A program made the position numbers and the translations under genes. Shown piece after piece: positions 42,548 to 54,974 of a stretch of 64,000 bases of DNA. Location: contig NC_134017.1 of NCBI RefSeq assembly GCF_040712315.1, forward strand, positions 4,246,001 through 4,310,000. Reading direction: 5' to 3'. How positions within the stretch are numbered: the stretch's first letter is position 1; every line of letters starts with the position of its first letter. The notes below the pieces were generated by a model, which made no database searches, had not been told where the DNA came from, and worked only from the letters and a program-made list of their open reading frames with translations. The DNA comes from Castanea sativa (Eukaryota; Streptophyta; Magnoliopsida; Fagales; Fagaceae).

Positions 42548-42973
42548 TCCACCACTGAGAGAGAAACAGATACATTCTCTGGAAAGAGTTAAAATAAAAA
42601 TAACAACAAAGCAACCAACATTTGGAAGAACTTCTTATCAACCAATTCTCCCAATTTATTCAATATATATGCATGAGCAAACCACTAATCGAACTCAAGG
42701 ATCGAAACAAAAGTGACATGTGAAAGAAAAACTAGTACCCTCATGAGGATCCAAATAGAAGATTGACATAACCATCCTCCAACAATTCTCTCTTGCTTTC
42801 GTCCAATGCCAGATCAACACTAAGGGACAGATGATAATGAAAGGTGTTACAATTCACAGTGAAAATTTTCAGCATTTTTTTTCAGAGACAGCTAAATCGG
42901 AAGTAACAAAATTGAAAAAGAAAGACATACCTAGAATGCGTAAATGCCTGAGTTACGTTCCAACTTGAACTAG
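42548..42973 (-). other. 3' region of NB-LRR copy B, possible 3'-UTR intron
   Basis: Downstream of the stop on the minus strand, CATTCTAG|GTATGTC (about 42930) is a good donor, and TCTGTCCCTTAG|TG (about 42822) a plausible acceptor. A 3'-UTR intron is possible. Confidence 0.35.
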
Positions 42974-45022
42974 CTACCAATTCTCTACTGTGATCCTGGG
43001 AGGGTAGGCAATGTCGCCCCAAATTTCCCACTTCTTTTCCTGTATTGTTGTGAAATCTTTTGGCAAATTTGTCAACTTCAATTCTTGGAGACTATTTAAG
43101 TGCTTCAACCCGGTGGGGACCGTCAATTTGTTGCAGCACCTGATATCTAGCTCCTTCAGTTTTGGCATTGCTCCCGCCTCCACCTGCAGCTCTTCTAGAG
43201 ACTCAAGTTTCCAAAGTTTCAAGACTAGAAGATTGGGAAAACCCTTTAATGACATCTCTTTTCCTTTGTAAGAGCCAAAGTAGAAACAGAGTGATTTAAG
43301 CTCGGAGAGTTCCCCTAAAATTGGCATTGGGTCATCAACAAGGCCTGAGGCAGACAAAGTCAGGTCAGAGAGATGTGGTGGATATTTGTTAAAAAGATAA
43401 TGTCGCATCCCAAAGGACCCAAACAAATATAAGCTGGACAGTTTCTTGAGCTTTGACAAATCCATCACGCGAAGATTCTGAGCATCACCCTTCTCGTCAA
43501 TTGATCGCAATCTCAAAGACTCGAGATTTGTCAGATCCTTCACCCAGCTTTCCACTTTTTCTTGCTTTGATAACTCTAGCTCAAATGTCAGTCCTAATTT
43601 TGTAAGGTTCTTCAGTTTGTTCAGCCCATTCTTTATAGCACTGACATCATCCAAGAATAGACCCCATAATGTTTCTAGATTATTTAGGGAACTTGCCTTT
43701 GGTTGAGACTCGAATTTACTTCGATGACTCTGGCTCAAGTATAGGTGTCGAAGCTTCTGCAACTTCCATATGGATTTGGGTAGAATTCTGACATAAGTAT
43801 GCTTCACATCCAGAGTTTGGAGGTTCAGTAGGTTGCCTATGGATGATGGGATTTCCTCCAGGTAAGTCCACCTTAAGCCAAGATACTTCAGCTGATTTAA
43901 TTGTCCGATGGTGTTGGGCAATTGAGGCCTGAACACATGTTCAAGATCAAGAACTTTTAAACTTCTGAAGCATCCACTTGCAATTGCCTCTTGAAGAAAC
44001 TTCCTTACATCTTCTCCAGGTTTATATCCTTCTCTAGGGTCAAATGAGAGACAGGAGATGAGTTCTTTGTTCATTGTCTTAAGATCTGATGAATTAATGC
44101 CGGTAACATGACAATGATGAGCAAGATGCTTATCTGAAACACTGACGAAATGCTTATCTGAAACACTTTCGAAGAAGAAGTGTTCTCTGAGAGCACTGGG
44201 CAGGCGACATTTCTTTACTTCGTCGTCAATATTCATTTCAACTGCTTGTATTAAGGTGAGGCCTGACAACGCTTTTAAATAATGCTGTACAAGAACTTTA
44301 TGAGTCTTGTTTTTATCACATTTCACTAACCGTTCTGCATCGAACAAAGTGACCAATCTCCTTGCAGGAATTTCATGGTCTTTAGGAAAGAGATTGAAGA
44401 ATGAAAAAATTTTGATCAGATCACATTCAGATGGAGGACAATCACATTCAGATGGAGGACAATCTTCCATAGTCTTTAGAATTGTACCAAAAATTTTATC
44501 TTCATGTTGAGGGCAATCTTTATTTTCTTTTTCCTGTCTGTGAAGCGATTTTTTGAGTTCAGGAGGAACTTCATTTTTCAGGTAATCAAGCCATGGTTTC
44601 TGAGCAGGAATTTTGAAGTGCTGCAGCCATTGTAGCAACTTTGGATCCTTCACGTCTATCCCTGACATAAGAATAAGATACCCATAGTGTAAAATTTGGA
44701 GTGGCAAGCCCACACATCTACCAACAGTTTCTTCAGCAAGTTTTTTAACATTGTCAGAAGCAGACTCAAAGTCGTCTACCATCTGGATAAACAATCTCCA
44801 GCTCTCTTCTTTGGTTCGTAATCTAAGACAATGGAGTTGGCTAGGTTGACCAACTGTCCTAGCTACACACAGGTCGCGTGTGGTGAGCAAAATTCTACTC
44901 CCATTCCAATCTCCGTCTGGAAACCCTGCTTTTAGAGTTTCCCAATCTTTTTTGTTCTCTTCTGTGCCTGTGAAGTCGTCGAGAACCAGAAGCTGCTTCT
45001 CTTTCTTCCAGATATCACGTAC

Positions 45023-45189
45023 CTTATGATAAACAAAATCAAAGATCACAAAGAATGTACTAAAACTAACGCAACACTAGTAGAAAATATCCAGATCACT
45101 CTGAAAAAGATAAACAAAAAACTTGATCTACTTGGAAAAAAAAAAAAAAAAATCACAACATTCATTAAAGAACTTAAAAAATGACATAC
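45023..45189 (-). other. Intron of NB-LRR copy B
   Basis: Donor AACAAG|GTATGT and acceptor ATAAG|GTACGTG as in copy A; 167 bp, with an 18-base A-run in place of a shorter run. Confidence 0.85.
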
Positions 45190-45981
45190 CTTGTTTCTCC
45201 AGTCTCCTCCTCCATTCTCTTCCTGCTTGGCCTTTTCATCAGTTAGAGTCACCCAATCACGCCCCAGAAAATGACGCACGATATCATCATGGAGATAAAT
45301 ATTCTTTGCCAGGGTGGTCTTGCCGATACCCATCATCCCCACAATCCAAACTACATGGAACCCATTGCCAGATTTCAGTTTTGAGACCACGCGCTCTATG
45401 TCTTTATCCAAACCGACTACCCTCATCTCTTCCCTTATTCCAATGCTATATGCTTCTGTAGTTAATTCAAGAATATCCAAAGCACCCTTGATTTGTTCAA
45501 AGTTCTCGTGAAGTTTCTTCTCATATCCCATACATTTACCAATAATGAGACTCTCCATAGTTAGATTCTTTAGAGATATGTCTGAATATTTCATCATCTT
45601 TCCAGCCAATTTATTCATTTGATTTGACCTTTCCTCTGTTGAACTCTTTATTGCTTCTTTATCCTTTGCATTTTTAATTGTATTATTGAGTTTTTTAAAC
45701 CTGTCGCATAACTGTTTGAGTTCTTCAACAGACACATTGGGCGCTATCCCATACTCATTTATGAGCTTCTCTTCATCAAGCACTCCATTGAGGTCATAGT
45801 CTGAGTTTTCAGACCCGGATGATTTTGATGTATCTTTTTCTCTGCTGGCGAAGGATCTGGTAAATTGAACATTGAAGCTCTTCTTTCTCTCGAGCAACTC
45901 AGAGAACCGAGTGTTGATGCGTTTCATCTCCTTTCTAAGCTCACTCCTTGCCTTACTAGATTTTGAAAATATCCTACTTCT

Positions 45982-46353
45982 TTTGGGTTCCGGGTTGCAT
46001 TTTTTGATGGCTTTCTGCTGTTCATCAACTGTCTGATCATTTGCAGGTTCCTGTTTTGAATTTTCAGTGGCTTGTGGTGCTTCATCAACTATCCCTTATG
46101 TGGCTTTCTGCTGTTCATCAACTGTCTGATCATTTGTAGATTCCTGTTTTGAATTTTCAGTGGCTTGTGGCGCTTCTTCAACTATCTCTTTTGTGGCTTT
46201 CTTCCGTTCATCAACTGTCTGATCATTTGCAGGTTCCTGTTTTGAATTTTCAGTGGCTTGTAGCACTTCTTCAACGATCTCTTTTGTGGCCTTCTTCCGT
46301 TCATCAACTGTCTGATCATTTGCAGGTTCCTGTTTTGAATTTTCAGTGGCTTG
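45982..46353 (-). repeat. Four tandem 93-bp coding repeats in NB-LRR copy B
   Basis: Units start at 46353, 46260, 46167 and 46074 on the minus strand. The first two have DERKKATK where copy A has DEQQ(Q/K)ATK. The third carries the TAA. One unit more than copy A accounts exactly for the 93-bp exon length difference (2211 versus 2118 bp over the open frame). Confidence 0.93.
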
Positions 46354-47367
46354 TACTGCTTCTTCAGCTCTCCCTTTTGCGGCTTTCTTTTTGAAATTTT
46401 CGATGGCTTGCTGCACTTCATCAACTATCTTTTTGGCTTCCTCCAGCCATAACTTTTCCGTTTTAGTTTCAGTTTTGGAACCAAACGTTCGCAAATCGGT
46501 CAGGAAAGCACGGACTAGTGCCAGATGCAATGTGAATAACTGAATTTCCCCTTCAATGTCATCCAAGTTGTCATTATTCTTCTCATCTACTTCATGAACT
46601 TCAGCAAGGAGCTCACCAATGCGATTGTCTACTTCTCGCACATCAGGAATAAGTTGTACTACTTTTTGAATACCATCAATGAGAACATCAATAATTGCAA
46701 CATCAGTAGGTCTGTCCTGCAGGATTGGGATCTTAGGCCGTAGCTTATCGACTGTTCCATAGATGTCAATTTTCTCTGCCTTAGAATCATTTTGATGCTT
46801 TTCTAACTTGCTTCTGACTTCTTGAATTTCATTTTTATACCACAGAAAAACCAAGTCATCACTTCTAAAAATTTTCTTATAGAAATTAATCTCTCGAAAG
46901 AGAGAGTCTACCTCGCCAACCAAAGTTTTATTTTTCTCCCTCCATTTTTCCTCGGAATCTTTTAGTCGTGCACGTTTTTCCTGGTGGTGTTCTTCGGTTT
47001 GCCAGAGCGTAAGGGCTTCGTCATATATTGAAGAACCTGAGACCAGAACGTCTTTTACATCATCTTCGAGAGAATTCAACAAATTCCTTTCGTTTTCAAT
47101 CCACCGCTTGTCGTTCCCTGCTGTTCCTTTAACAGTCCAACAAATGGCGGAGACGATAATGATAATGACATTAACGGCTCCAATCACCCATTTATTTCTG
47201 AACAGTTTTCCGAACACAGGGCCTTTGACACAGGCGTAGACCTTATTGAACTGGTCTTCGAACTTAAGGTCTGTCGTGCACCCGGAGAGGTTTCTGACAC
47301 ACTTGCAGAAGTTTCCGAAGAAGTCACAATCTGGAGAGATATTGCCAATAGTACTTGAATCCGCCAT

Positions 47368-47644
47368 GGATTTTGTGCATTTTGAAAAGTTATCAGGCAA
47401 CTAAATCAGAAATATTTGAGGGGTGGAAGTACATGTATGTGGTTCTGGAGAATAAACTGTAATAAAAGAATCCTGAAATAGAAGTTAGAACTTAGAGTGT
47501 GAACTGTATTTTTGGAATTGTCATATTTGGCCTTTATTGCAGATGGAAAAGGTTATTAGCGACCTAGGTTGAAAGAATTTTTATTCAACCTACCACTTGG
47601 CTGTTAAAAAAATTATCCACGCGTATTAATCACATGATATTTTT
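47368..47644 (-). promoter_or_regulatory. Presumed 5' leader/promoter of NB-LRR copy B
   Basis: Almost identical to 3184-3459: no clear TATA box, and the CCTAGG repeat fills the distal part (about 47560-47644). Confidence 0.35.
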
Positions 47645-47760
47645 AATGATTTATATATTTATTTTATTTTTATTTTTTTGCAGAGGATACCATCCTCATA
47701 ATTTATTAAATAGAAATTGAATCACAGTATAAAGCCTCCACAGCTAGGGGAGGAGAATCT

Positions 47761-49073
47761 TCAAGCCCATACAACATCCTCTAGGAGGTCCTTAGCATAT
47801 CTAGCTAGAGCATAGACAACAGTATTAGCACTTCGTTTTGCAAATAGAACTTGCGACCATCTAAATCCATTAAGCATGCAAATCACATCGTGGAGAATGT
47901 GGCCCAACCAAGACAGCAGCCCTGTCCTCGAATTCAAAGCATTCATGAGAGCTTGGTTACCCCTTCCAGAACCAATTTTGTAAAACCACACCCCACTGCA
48001 AATTCCACCGCCCGGTGACAAGCAAGAATCTCTGCTTCTTCACTGCACGTCACAGGGGGACCCTTTGCCGACAATGCCGTCATGACTTCCCCTCTATCGT
48101 TACGAATAATGGCTCCAATACCTGACGCTCCACCTTCCTAGAAGATCGAAGTTAAGCTTGAAACGAGTTAAAAGGAGTGGTCTCCATCTCATCAGGCTTG
48201 GTAATGTGGGTAGGACTGAAAGTTGGACATTGGCTCGCCTAAACTCCTCTCATAGATCCTGCGCATATTTAGTTAGTACCTCAGGTGGTTGCAGCTTCTT
48301 CCCATAAATTATACCATTCCGTTGGTTCCAAATAATCCAAGCTTGGACAAGAAAATGCTCGAGTTCATCAGTGGACAGACGGTCCATCAACTCCTCCATG
48401 AGCTGAAGCACGTCAGCTTGGCCTCCAACGCATTTCTGCAATCTCGCCGAACAGCCCGCCCATACATCTCGCGCCACTTCACAATTCCACAAGGCATGGA
48501 TTTCCGTTTCAGCTTCAATCTTGCACACCTCACACCTATTATCTATTCCTTCGGACCAAATTTACTCGAGTGGGCAGGATATTACGACACATTCGCCAAC
48601 CAAATACTTTGATTTTATTTGGTACTTTCAGCTTCTATAAAGTCTTCCAAACAGTGCCTCCCACAACTCCAATAGAACTCTCTGCCCACATGATATCCAG
48701 ACCTCACTGTATATTCCCCTGACTTGGTGAAAGTCCAAAACAGAGAATCTGATATTACTCTTTTGCTTAGAGGCACGCGTAGAATAGCTTCCTTATCCTC
48801 ACGGTTAAAGTTTTGCATGATAAATTCTCTGTCCCACCACCTTGTATCCAGGTCAATGAGTTCAGCAACCATCAAGTCTTCTTCTACATTATGAGTTGGA
48901 TATAGTACCCTATTAGATGGATGATTAGGAATCCACGCATCACTTAAAACCCGAATAGAAGCTCCGTTGCCCACCCTCCAGCATAATCCCCTCTTAAGTA
49001 TTGGCTTGGCTACCAAAATGCTCTTCCAAGTATAAGAGCTAGTGGGAGAGTCTGTGGCTTCCAAAAATTGCAT
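47761..49073 (-). pseudogene. LINE ORF2 C-terminus: zinc-binding region and RNase H, broken (copy B)
   Basis: A zinc-binding stretch, CKIEAETEIHALWNCEVARDVW, is better preserved here (48250-48528) than in copy A. It is followed by the RNase H relic, which has lost about 14 bp relative to copy A near 48150. Frames are broken. Confidence 0.83.
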
Positions 49074-49141
49074 CTAGGAAAATACCGTGCTTTGAGGCGT
49101 CGAAAAAGTAAGGACTCTTGATCTTGTAGCAATCTCCAACC

Positions 49142-50419
49142 TTATTTAGCAAGCATCGGCAAATTGAATTGTCGTAAATCTTTGAATCCCATTCCTCCTT
49201 CCAATTTTGGTCTAGTTAATTTTTCCCAGCTCAGCCAATGGATCTTTCTCTCATTCCCAATTTGCCCCCACCAAAACCGAGAACATAAAGCTTGAAATTC
49301 TTCACACAACTTGACCAGCAGTTGAAAAACCCCCATAGTGTAGGTTGGGATTGACTGAGCCACAACTTTGATTATGATTTCCTTTCCTGCCAGACAACAT
49401 TTTTCCTTTCCACCCTTGGAGCTTTTTCCAAACCCTATCTTTTAGAAAAGAAAAAGTATGGTATTTCTTCCGTCCCACCAAGGTTGGTAAACCCAAGTAT
49501 GACTCAAATCTGTCCATTTCCTTCACCCCCAACAAAGCCTTGATCACATCTCTCTGTTAAGGAGAAGTATTACTGCTGAAAAACATCGAAAACTTATCCA
49601 TGTTTATACATTGGCCCGAAGCTTCTGCATACAATTTCAAGATCTCCATTATTGCCATTGTTGCCTTGTCTCTGGCTTGGCAAAATAAGAGGGAATCATC
49701 TGCAAACAACAGGTGTGAGATACGGGGAGCTCGCCTACAAATGGAAACACTGTGGATATTCCCTTCCAATTCTGCCTTTTGTAAGAGGGATGTAAATCCT
49801 TCTGCACATAAGAGGGAAATAAGGTGATAGAAGATCTCTTTGATAGATTCCTCTAGAGGGATGAATCATGCCATAAGCCTTTCCATTAATTAAGACGGAA
49901 AAAGAAGGTGATGTGACACAACTCATAATCCTATCCACCCATTTGCCAGGAAATCCCAATTTAAACATGATCTTTTTCAAAAAATCTCATTCTACCCTAT
50001 CATAAGCCTTACTGATATCCAGTTCATGGCAAGTGTCCTAGTTTTGCCTTTCTTCCTTCCATGCATCGTATGTAAAACTTCATAAGTCACCAGCACATTA
50101 TCTGTAACTAATCTTCCTGGCACAAAGGCATTCTGTGTTGGAGAAATAATTTAAGGCAAGATTTGCTTCAACCTGTTGGCTAGCATCTTTGCAATAATTT
50201 TGTAAATAACGTTACAAAGGCTAATAGGCCTATAATTATAGACCTTAACAAGATTTTTAATTTTTGGAATGAGGACAATATAAGTATGATTAAGGCCAGA
50301 AGGCAAAAAATTCGTACAAAAAAATTCAAGAACAGCAGACACAACATTATCCCCAACAATATGCCAAAACTTTTGATAAAAAAAGCATTCATACCAACTG
50401 GTCCAAGAGCCTTTGTAGA
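49142..50419 (-). pseudogene. LINE ORF2 reverse transcriptase, broken (copy B)
   Basis: LIPKIKN, RPISLCNVIYKIIAKMLANR and the catalytic FADD (49557-49769) are visible. Extra lesions not in copy A include a stop at about 50150 (in ISPTQ... region) and a small deletion near 50022 in the KLDIS block. Confidence 0.85.
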
Positions 50420-51004
50420 CACTGTTTTCAAAATCAGACCGGACCGGGAGGTCAGACCGTAAAAACTGAGAACTGAGATGAAAACCGGTTTTTTAAGCAT
50501 AAAAATCGTATTTTTAGTTAATTCCGTGAACCCCTAAAATCGGGGTTGGACCGCAAGAACTGTGCGGTCCAACCCCTTAACAATTTTTTATTTAATTTTT
50601 TATAAAGACAACGTAACACAATTTTATTCTACTTGATTAAATTATCAATCTCTTACAAGGAATAAAAAATAATTATAATTAAAATCCTTCAAAGATATTC
50701 AACTATACTTCAAAAATTAATCATAAATTTTAATGTTTTCATGGTTATTATTTTATTTTATTAACTTTCTTATTTAATTATTAAATAAATGTTTGAAAAT
50801 CATTAAATTTCCTTCACATACATAGATATATTAGTCAATTTTGCTAGTTTTATAAATTTAATATCTATATTTAGGCTTTAATTAATTATTAAATTAATTA
50901 TGACATCATCACAGTTCGACCCCGGTCCAACCTCGGTTCGACCTCAAAAACCTTGAATCTTTCCTTTTTACGGTTCAATGAACGGTCCGGGTTTCAAAAC
51001 CTTG
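50420..51004. mobile_element. Non-autonomous hAT-like element inside the LINE (copy B)
   Basis: Target duplication TTTGTAGA (50412-50419) and TTTTTAGG (51005-51012), both drifted from the TTTGTAGG pair still perfect in copy A. Ends as in copy A. Confidence 0.8.
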
Positions 51005-51012
51005 TTTTTAGG

Positions 51013-52998
51013 TCCCATTTGGAACAAAGCTGCTTTAATTTCATCTGCAGTGAATGCACTAGACAGTGTTTGTTGCATTTCAGAGGACACCTTTTGTTGT
51101 ATTGCTTCAAGACACTCCTCAACCCGGTTGCATGACTCTGTGGAAAAAATATTATTGAAATAATCCTTAGCTACTCCTGCCACTTCTTCTACCTCCTTAC
51201 GCCAGCCACCTTGTGGGTCCAAGAGGCCTTTAATATAGTTCCTCTGCCTCCTTTGAGTTGCTTTTAAGTGGAAAAATCTTGTGTTTTTATCTCCATGTTT
51301 GATCCAATTTACCATAGACCTTTGAGCCCAATATACTTCCTGTTTTCTTAGCGATTCATCCAGCTCCTTGCTTGCTTGAATAAATTCACTTCAGTGCTGC
51401 TCAGTGGACGGGGTGCTAGTCAGCCATTCAATCCACTTTTGCAAAGCCTTTATCTCTTTCGTGCCAGCATGAGTTTTGGAAGCTCCCCAAGCCCTCAAAT
51501 CCATGCTACAACCATTTATCTTCAACCTGACCGTTTCTAATGCCGTTTCACCTACTTCATTGTTTTCCCATGCATCTTGAACTACTTTGGCGCAGTCGTC
51601 CCACAACAACTACGCTTCTTCAAATTTGAACCCACGCTCTCTTCTTGTATTTCATCTTGGAGCTACATGGTTTTGGAGGATCAAAGGAAGATGGTCCAAT
51701 GCATGCGAGATAATATGTGTGACAGTAGTTTTAGGGAACTTCAACTTCCATGCTTCGTTGGCCACAGCCCTATCCAAGCGTTCCCTAGTGTTGGCCGTCC
51801 CGGGTCTCCTATTATTCCATGTGTAAGGGTAGCCAACAAATCCTAGGTCCGTGAGATGACATAGTTCCAGAGCTTCTCAGAATGCGTCAAGTTGTTGGGG
51901 TGGAGTTAGCCGGCAACTTAGCTTTTTCGTCGAACTCAACATCTCATTAAAGTCCCCTATGCACATCCAAGCACCATCCACATATGAGTATAAATGGGAG
52001 AGAAGGGTCCAAGACTTGAAACGATCTCTTACCTCTGGCCAACCATAAAAATCGGTGAGTAACCATCTAAACCCATCACTCTCCGTCACCCAAGCAGAGA
52101 TTTGGTTATTCGAGAATTTAAAAACTTCCAACCTTATTTCTTCCTTCCATAGCATGGCAAGACCTCCACCCAACCCCGGTTTTTTTACAACAAATTGTAA
52201 GTTAGCTCACTACACCAATGTTTAATACCGTTGATATCGAGCCGAGTTTCCATGAGGAAACAAATTTCGGGAGCTTGGTCCTTCACTATTTTTGAAGACT
52301 ATGAACTGTCCAAGGGTTCCCAAGCCCTTGGCAGTTCCAACTCAGTAGTTTCATTGCTCCTGGCAAGGGTGGTTTACCACCCCTGCCGATGTTTTCATAA
52401 CGTTGTCAACTTCCCCATCTACCTTGGAGCGTTTATTATATGTATGTCTAGTGTCTCTTCTGCATTCTTCGTTTATGGCTTCTCCTAGTTCTCTTTTACC
52501 CAACACGGGCTTCATAATAAAACTGGCTGAATCTGTAGACCCAACATCCATTCTGATCAGCCTAGTCCACTTACCGTTTGGACTATTGGGCTTTGACTTT
52601 GTGTGGCCTAAACTTGAGTTGGTTGTGTTTGACACAACCTTTGACTCGTCAATCAAATATGGATGCAAATCTTCACCTGGCGATAGTTTCGACATAGGTT
52701 TATCCATATTTGAAATTTGGGCTTCAATCACTTCCGAGATTTTTTCCTGATTTTCAGGACCCTCCCCTTCCACCCGCAGCTTCCATTCTAGTAGTTTCGG
52801 CTTTCCCTAGAGTTTTTTTCCCTAGCCACCGCCGTCGCCACTGCTTGCCCTTCATCGCTTTTCGAGGTCGGGACATCAAATTTTCCTGTTGAGTCAGCCC
52901 TCGTTGGACTATCCTTTCCCCAACGTGGTAGGGATTTGCTCCATCCGGTATTTGCTTTTAACCAGTCATCGTATTGATTTGCTTAAATAATTCATGTG
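51013..52998 (-). pseudogene. LINE ORF1 tail, endonuclease and start of RT (copy B)
   Basis: ORF1 tail at 52773-52351 (MEGEGPENQEK, PNGKWTRLIRMDVG). Endonuclease from about 52350 with the MKLLSWNCQG region disrupted, then MCIGDFNEM and YPYTW-type motifs. The pre-RT helical region is intact from 51315 to the hAT edge (MVNWIKHGDKNTRFFHLKAT). Confidence 0.82.
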
Positions 52999-53038
52999 AA
53001 TGATTTTTTTTTTTAATCACCATATAATTTTATGCAAC

Positions 53039-53200
53039 TTTTTTTTTAGAGAGTTTCAATCTATGACCTTCACTCGTGACAATAATTATTTATCATCAGA
53101 TCAAGACACTAATCAGTTTTTAGTGTAGATCAGGATTGAACTCCAGATCTCATATTCAACCATCAGAAATTTTACAAGTTGAGTTAATTAGAAGCCACAG
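53039..53200 (-). mobile_element. tRNA-derived SINE (copy B, first)
   Basis: Duplicate of 8670-8831, flanked by TTTTATGCAAC (53028-53038) and TTTTATATAAC (53201-53211). Confidence 0.8.
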
Positions 53201-53208
53201 TTTTATAT

Positions 53209-53797
53209 AACCTAGGTTGCATGAATTTTTATACAACCCACCACATGGCAATTAAAAAAACCATCTACGCACACATTTTAATAAGTCATGTAACTTACTT
53301 CTATAATACATGTGAATAGTTTTTCTATCCATCACGTAATGAATTGCATAAAAACCTTGTTTTGACTAAAATTCATTTAAGACTTCTAAATTTACTTTCA
53401 TTTAATTGAGTTTTCTAGATTTCAAATTCATTTAATTAAGGCATTTCATCTAAATTCATTAAAAATTTTCCATTTAAAAATAATTTTTTCATATAAAAAA
53501 TATAAAATTAATAATAATATTAATAATTTTTTACTGAGAGAATTGTTTTCCAAAAAATCTTAATTTTTTTTTTCATTACTTAATTGCATATATAATAGTA
53601 ATTTTTTTTTAATGAAATTGTACAAAGATCTGAATTGAATAAACTTGAAATTTAAAAAATTCAATTGAATGAAAAGTAAAGTTAAATAACTGAAATAAAT
53701 TTTACTTAAACTATAATTTAATTTGTATTTTAAATTTTTCTAATGTAAAATCAAATGACACATGCAGTGCGAACAATATTAATGGCAGTGCTGGAAA
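53209..53797. other. CCTAGG repeat and AT-rich spacer (copy B)
   Basis: Counterpart of 8841-9404. It has 24 bp (near 53304-53327) that copy A lacks, between two TTCTAT words. No gene. Confidence 0.6.
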
Positions 53798-53944
53798 ATG
53801 ATGATGTTAGGCTTATTAGAGATAAAAATTGAAGCAAAAGCAGTTGCCATTGTATGGGTATCCAATCTTGTTATTCACGGAAAATTCCAACATATTGTGA
53901 TAAAAGGAGATGCTAAACTCTGCTTTGATGCACTAAATACATGG
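53798..53944 (+). pseudogene. RNase H-like fragment, upstream half (copy B)
   Basis: Same 49-codon frame as 9405-9551, with GDAKLCFDAL kept and several substitutions. Confidence 0.72.
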
Positions 53945-54974
53945 TTGCTAAAATCATGATGCGGATCATAGGATCATACGATTTTACTATCCCACCTAAC
54001 CAAAACGATTAAGATATTTCTAGGATTGCATTTTTGGTATTATCATGTAGGATTGTAAGATTGTATAGGATCCTACCGATCTCACCAAAATTTATTTATT
54101 TATTTTTCATCATTTGAGTGCTTCAATTTGATCATCCTAAAACTTCAATTTCATGTATCAATTGGTGAAATAGTTCATGTATCAGTCCGTTATATTCTCA
54201 AAAACTAGTTGTTCTAGAGTTTCTTGTATTAGATATCAATTTTTGTTATCTGTATACTAGAGGGAAAAAATATGAGTATCTAACTGATGTATTAGGTTAA
54301 GTGTTCTAATTATTTGCTTGTATTATGAAATTATGGAGTGTTTTTGTGTTTAGGTTTATTTTTAGTGATAATACTAATTAGTAATTTGTAGCTAGCTAGT
54401 TTCTATTTGCTAACTTGTTTTGGATTTTGAACTTGGAACTTAGAAGTTGGAAAACATTTTCCATATGTGCTAATAGTTATTGTGGAAATTGGTTGGTAAT
54501 TAAACATTTGCTAAAATTTTACGACACATTGTGTTAGCACTTAAATATTTTTTTCTTATTAGTATAGATGTAGTGATATATTGTAGGGACCCAAAAGGGG
54601 GTCTTGCGATTCATGGAATCTCACATGCATCGCTAAGGGAAGCACATGAGGATGTGCTTATAAGGAGTGATCTCCCTTTAATGTGTAGAGATCTTTTTGC
54701 CCCACTGTTGTGTGCTTTGAGGGAAAACAAAACCATGAGAGGTATGAGCACCAAAGCGGATAATATCTACACAGTTGAGGTGGGGTCAATACATATATGA
54801 TATACAAATTACATCATATTGATGCAAATGTTTTTTTTTTTTTTAAATGGATGAAATCATAATTTATGTGATTGTTCAATGAACAAATTGCTATTAATGT
54901 GTTTTTTTTTTCTTTAAATAAGAAAATACGTAGGGTCTTGCAATCCACAATCCCACCTATCTCCTATAATTCTA
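53945..54974. other. Inserted block with exon-like segment (copy B)
   Basis: Counterpart of 9552-10637, about 55 bp shorter because of a deletion near 54121. The direct-repeat pair TAGGATCATACG and TAGGGTCTTGCA is still recognisable. Confidence 0.5.
54587..54779 (+). pseudogene. Exon-like captured gene fragment of unknown function (copy B)
   Basis: 193 bp, same length and open frame as 10250-10442. About three residue changes (for example PKGG for PKWG, SLRE for SPRE). Flanked by TTGTAG and GAG|GT. Confidence 0.5.

Larger units (their letters stand above)
42974..47367 (-). pseudogene. NB-LRR (CNL-like) receptor copy B, with premature stop
   Basis: Exon 1 is 47367-45190 and exon 2 is 45022-42974, joined in frame as in copy A (intron 45023-45189). 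Without the defect it would encode about 1408 residues. Codon 424 is TAA (46098-46096) where copy A has AAA, inside the third of four 31-residue repeats; the rest of the frame is intact. Layout: membrane segment near 60-79, coiled coils, repeats about 339-462, P-loop near 677, kinase-2 LLVLDDF in exon 2, TTRD, GLPL, FNLFPKDHEIP, no MHD triad, then about ten LRRs from roughly 1080 to the end (LPNTIGQLNQLKYLGL; IPSSIGNLLNLQTLDV). It is probably non-functional, or makes a truncated 423-residue membrane/coiled-coil protein. An ATG at 45927 could restart downstream of the stop. Confidence 0.82.
47653..52998 (-). mobile_element. L1-type LINE with RNase H domain, decayed, copy B
   Basis: Same insertion as 3468-8632, flanked by AATGATTT at 47645-47652 and 52999-53006. 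It retains more ORF1 sequence at its 5' end (on the minus strand, residues such as DDWLKANTGWSKSLPRWGKD), which copy A has partly lost. It contains the nested hAT at 50420-51004. Confidence 0.9.

Noticed and set aside
49600..49827. Plus-strand ORFs over the LINE (for example 4117-4440, 7213-7669, 8241-8624 and copy B equivalents)
   Set aside because: Antisense shadows of LINE coding sequence.
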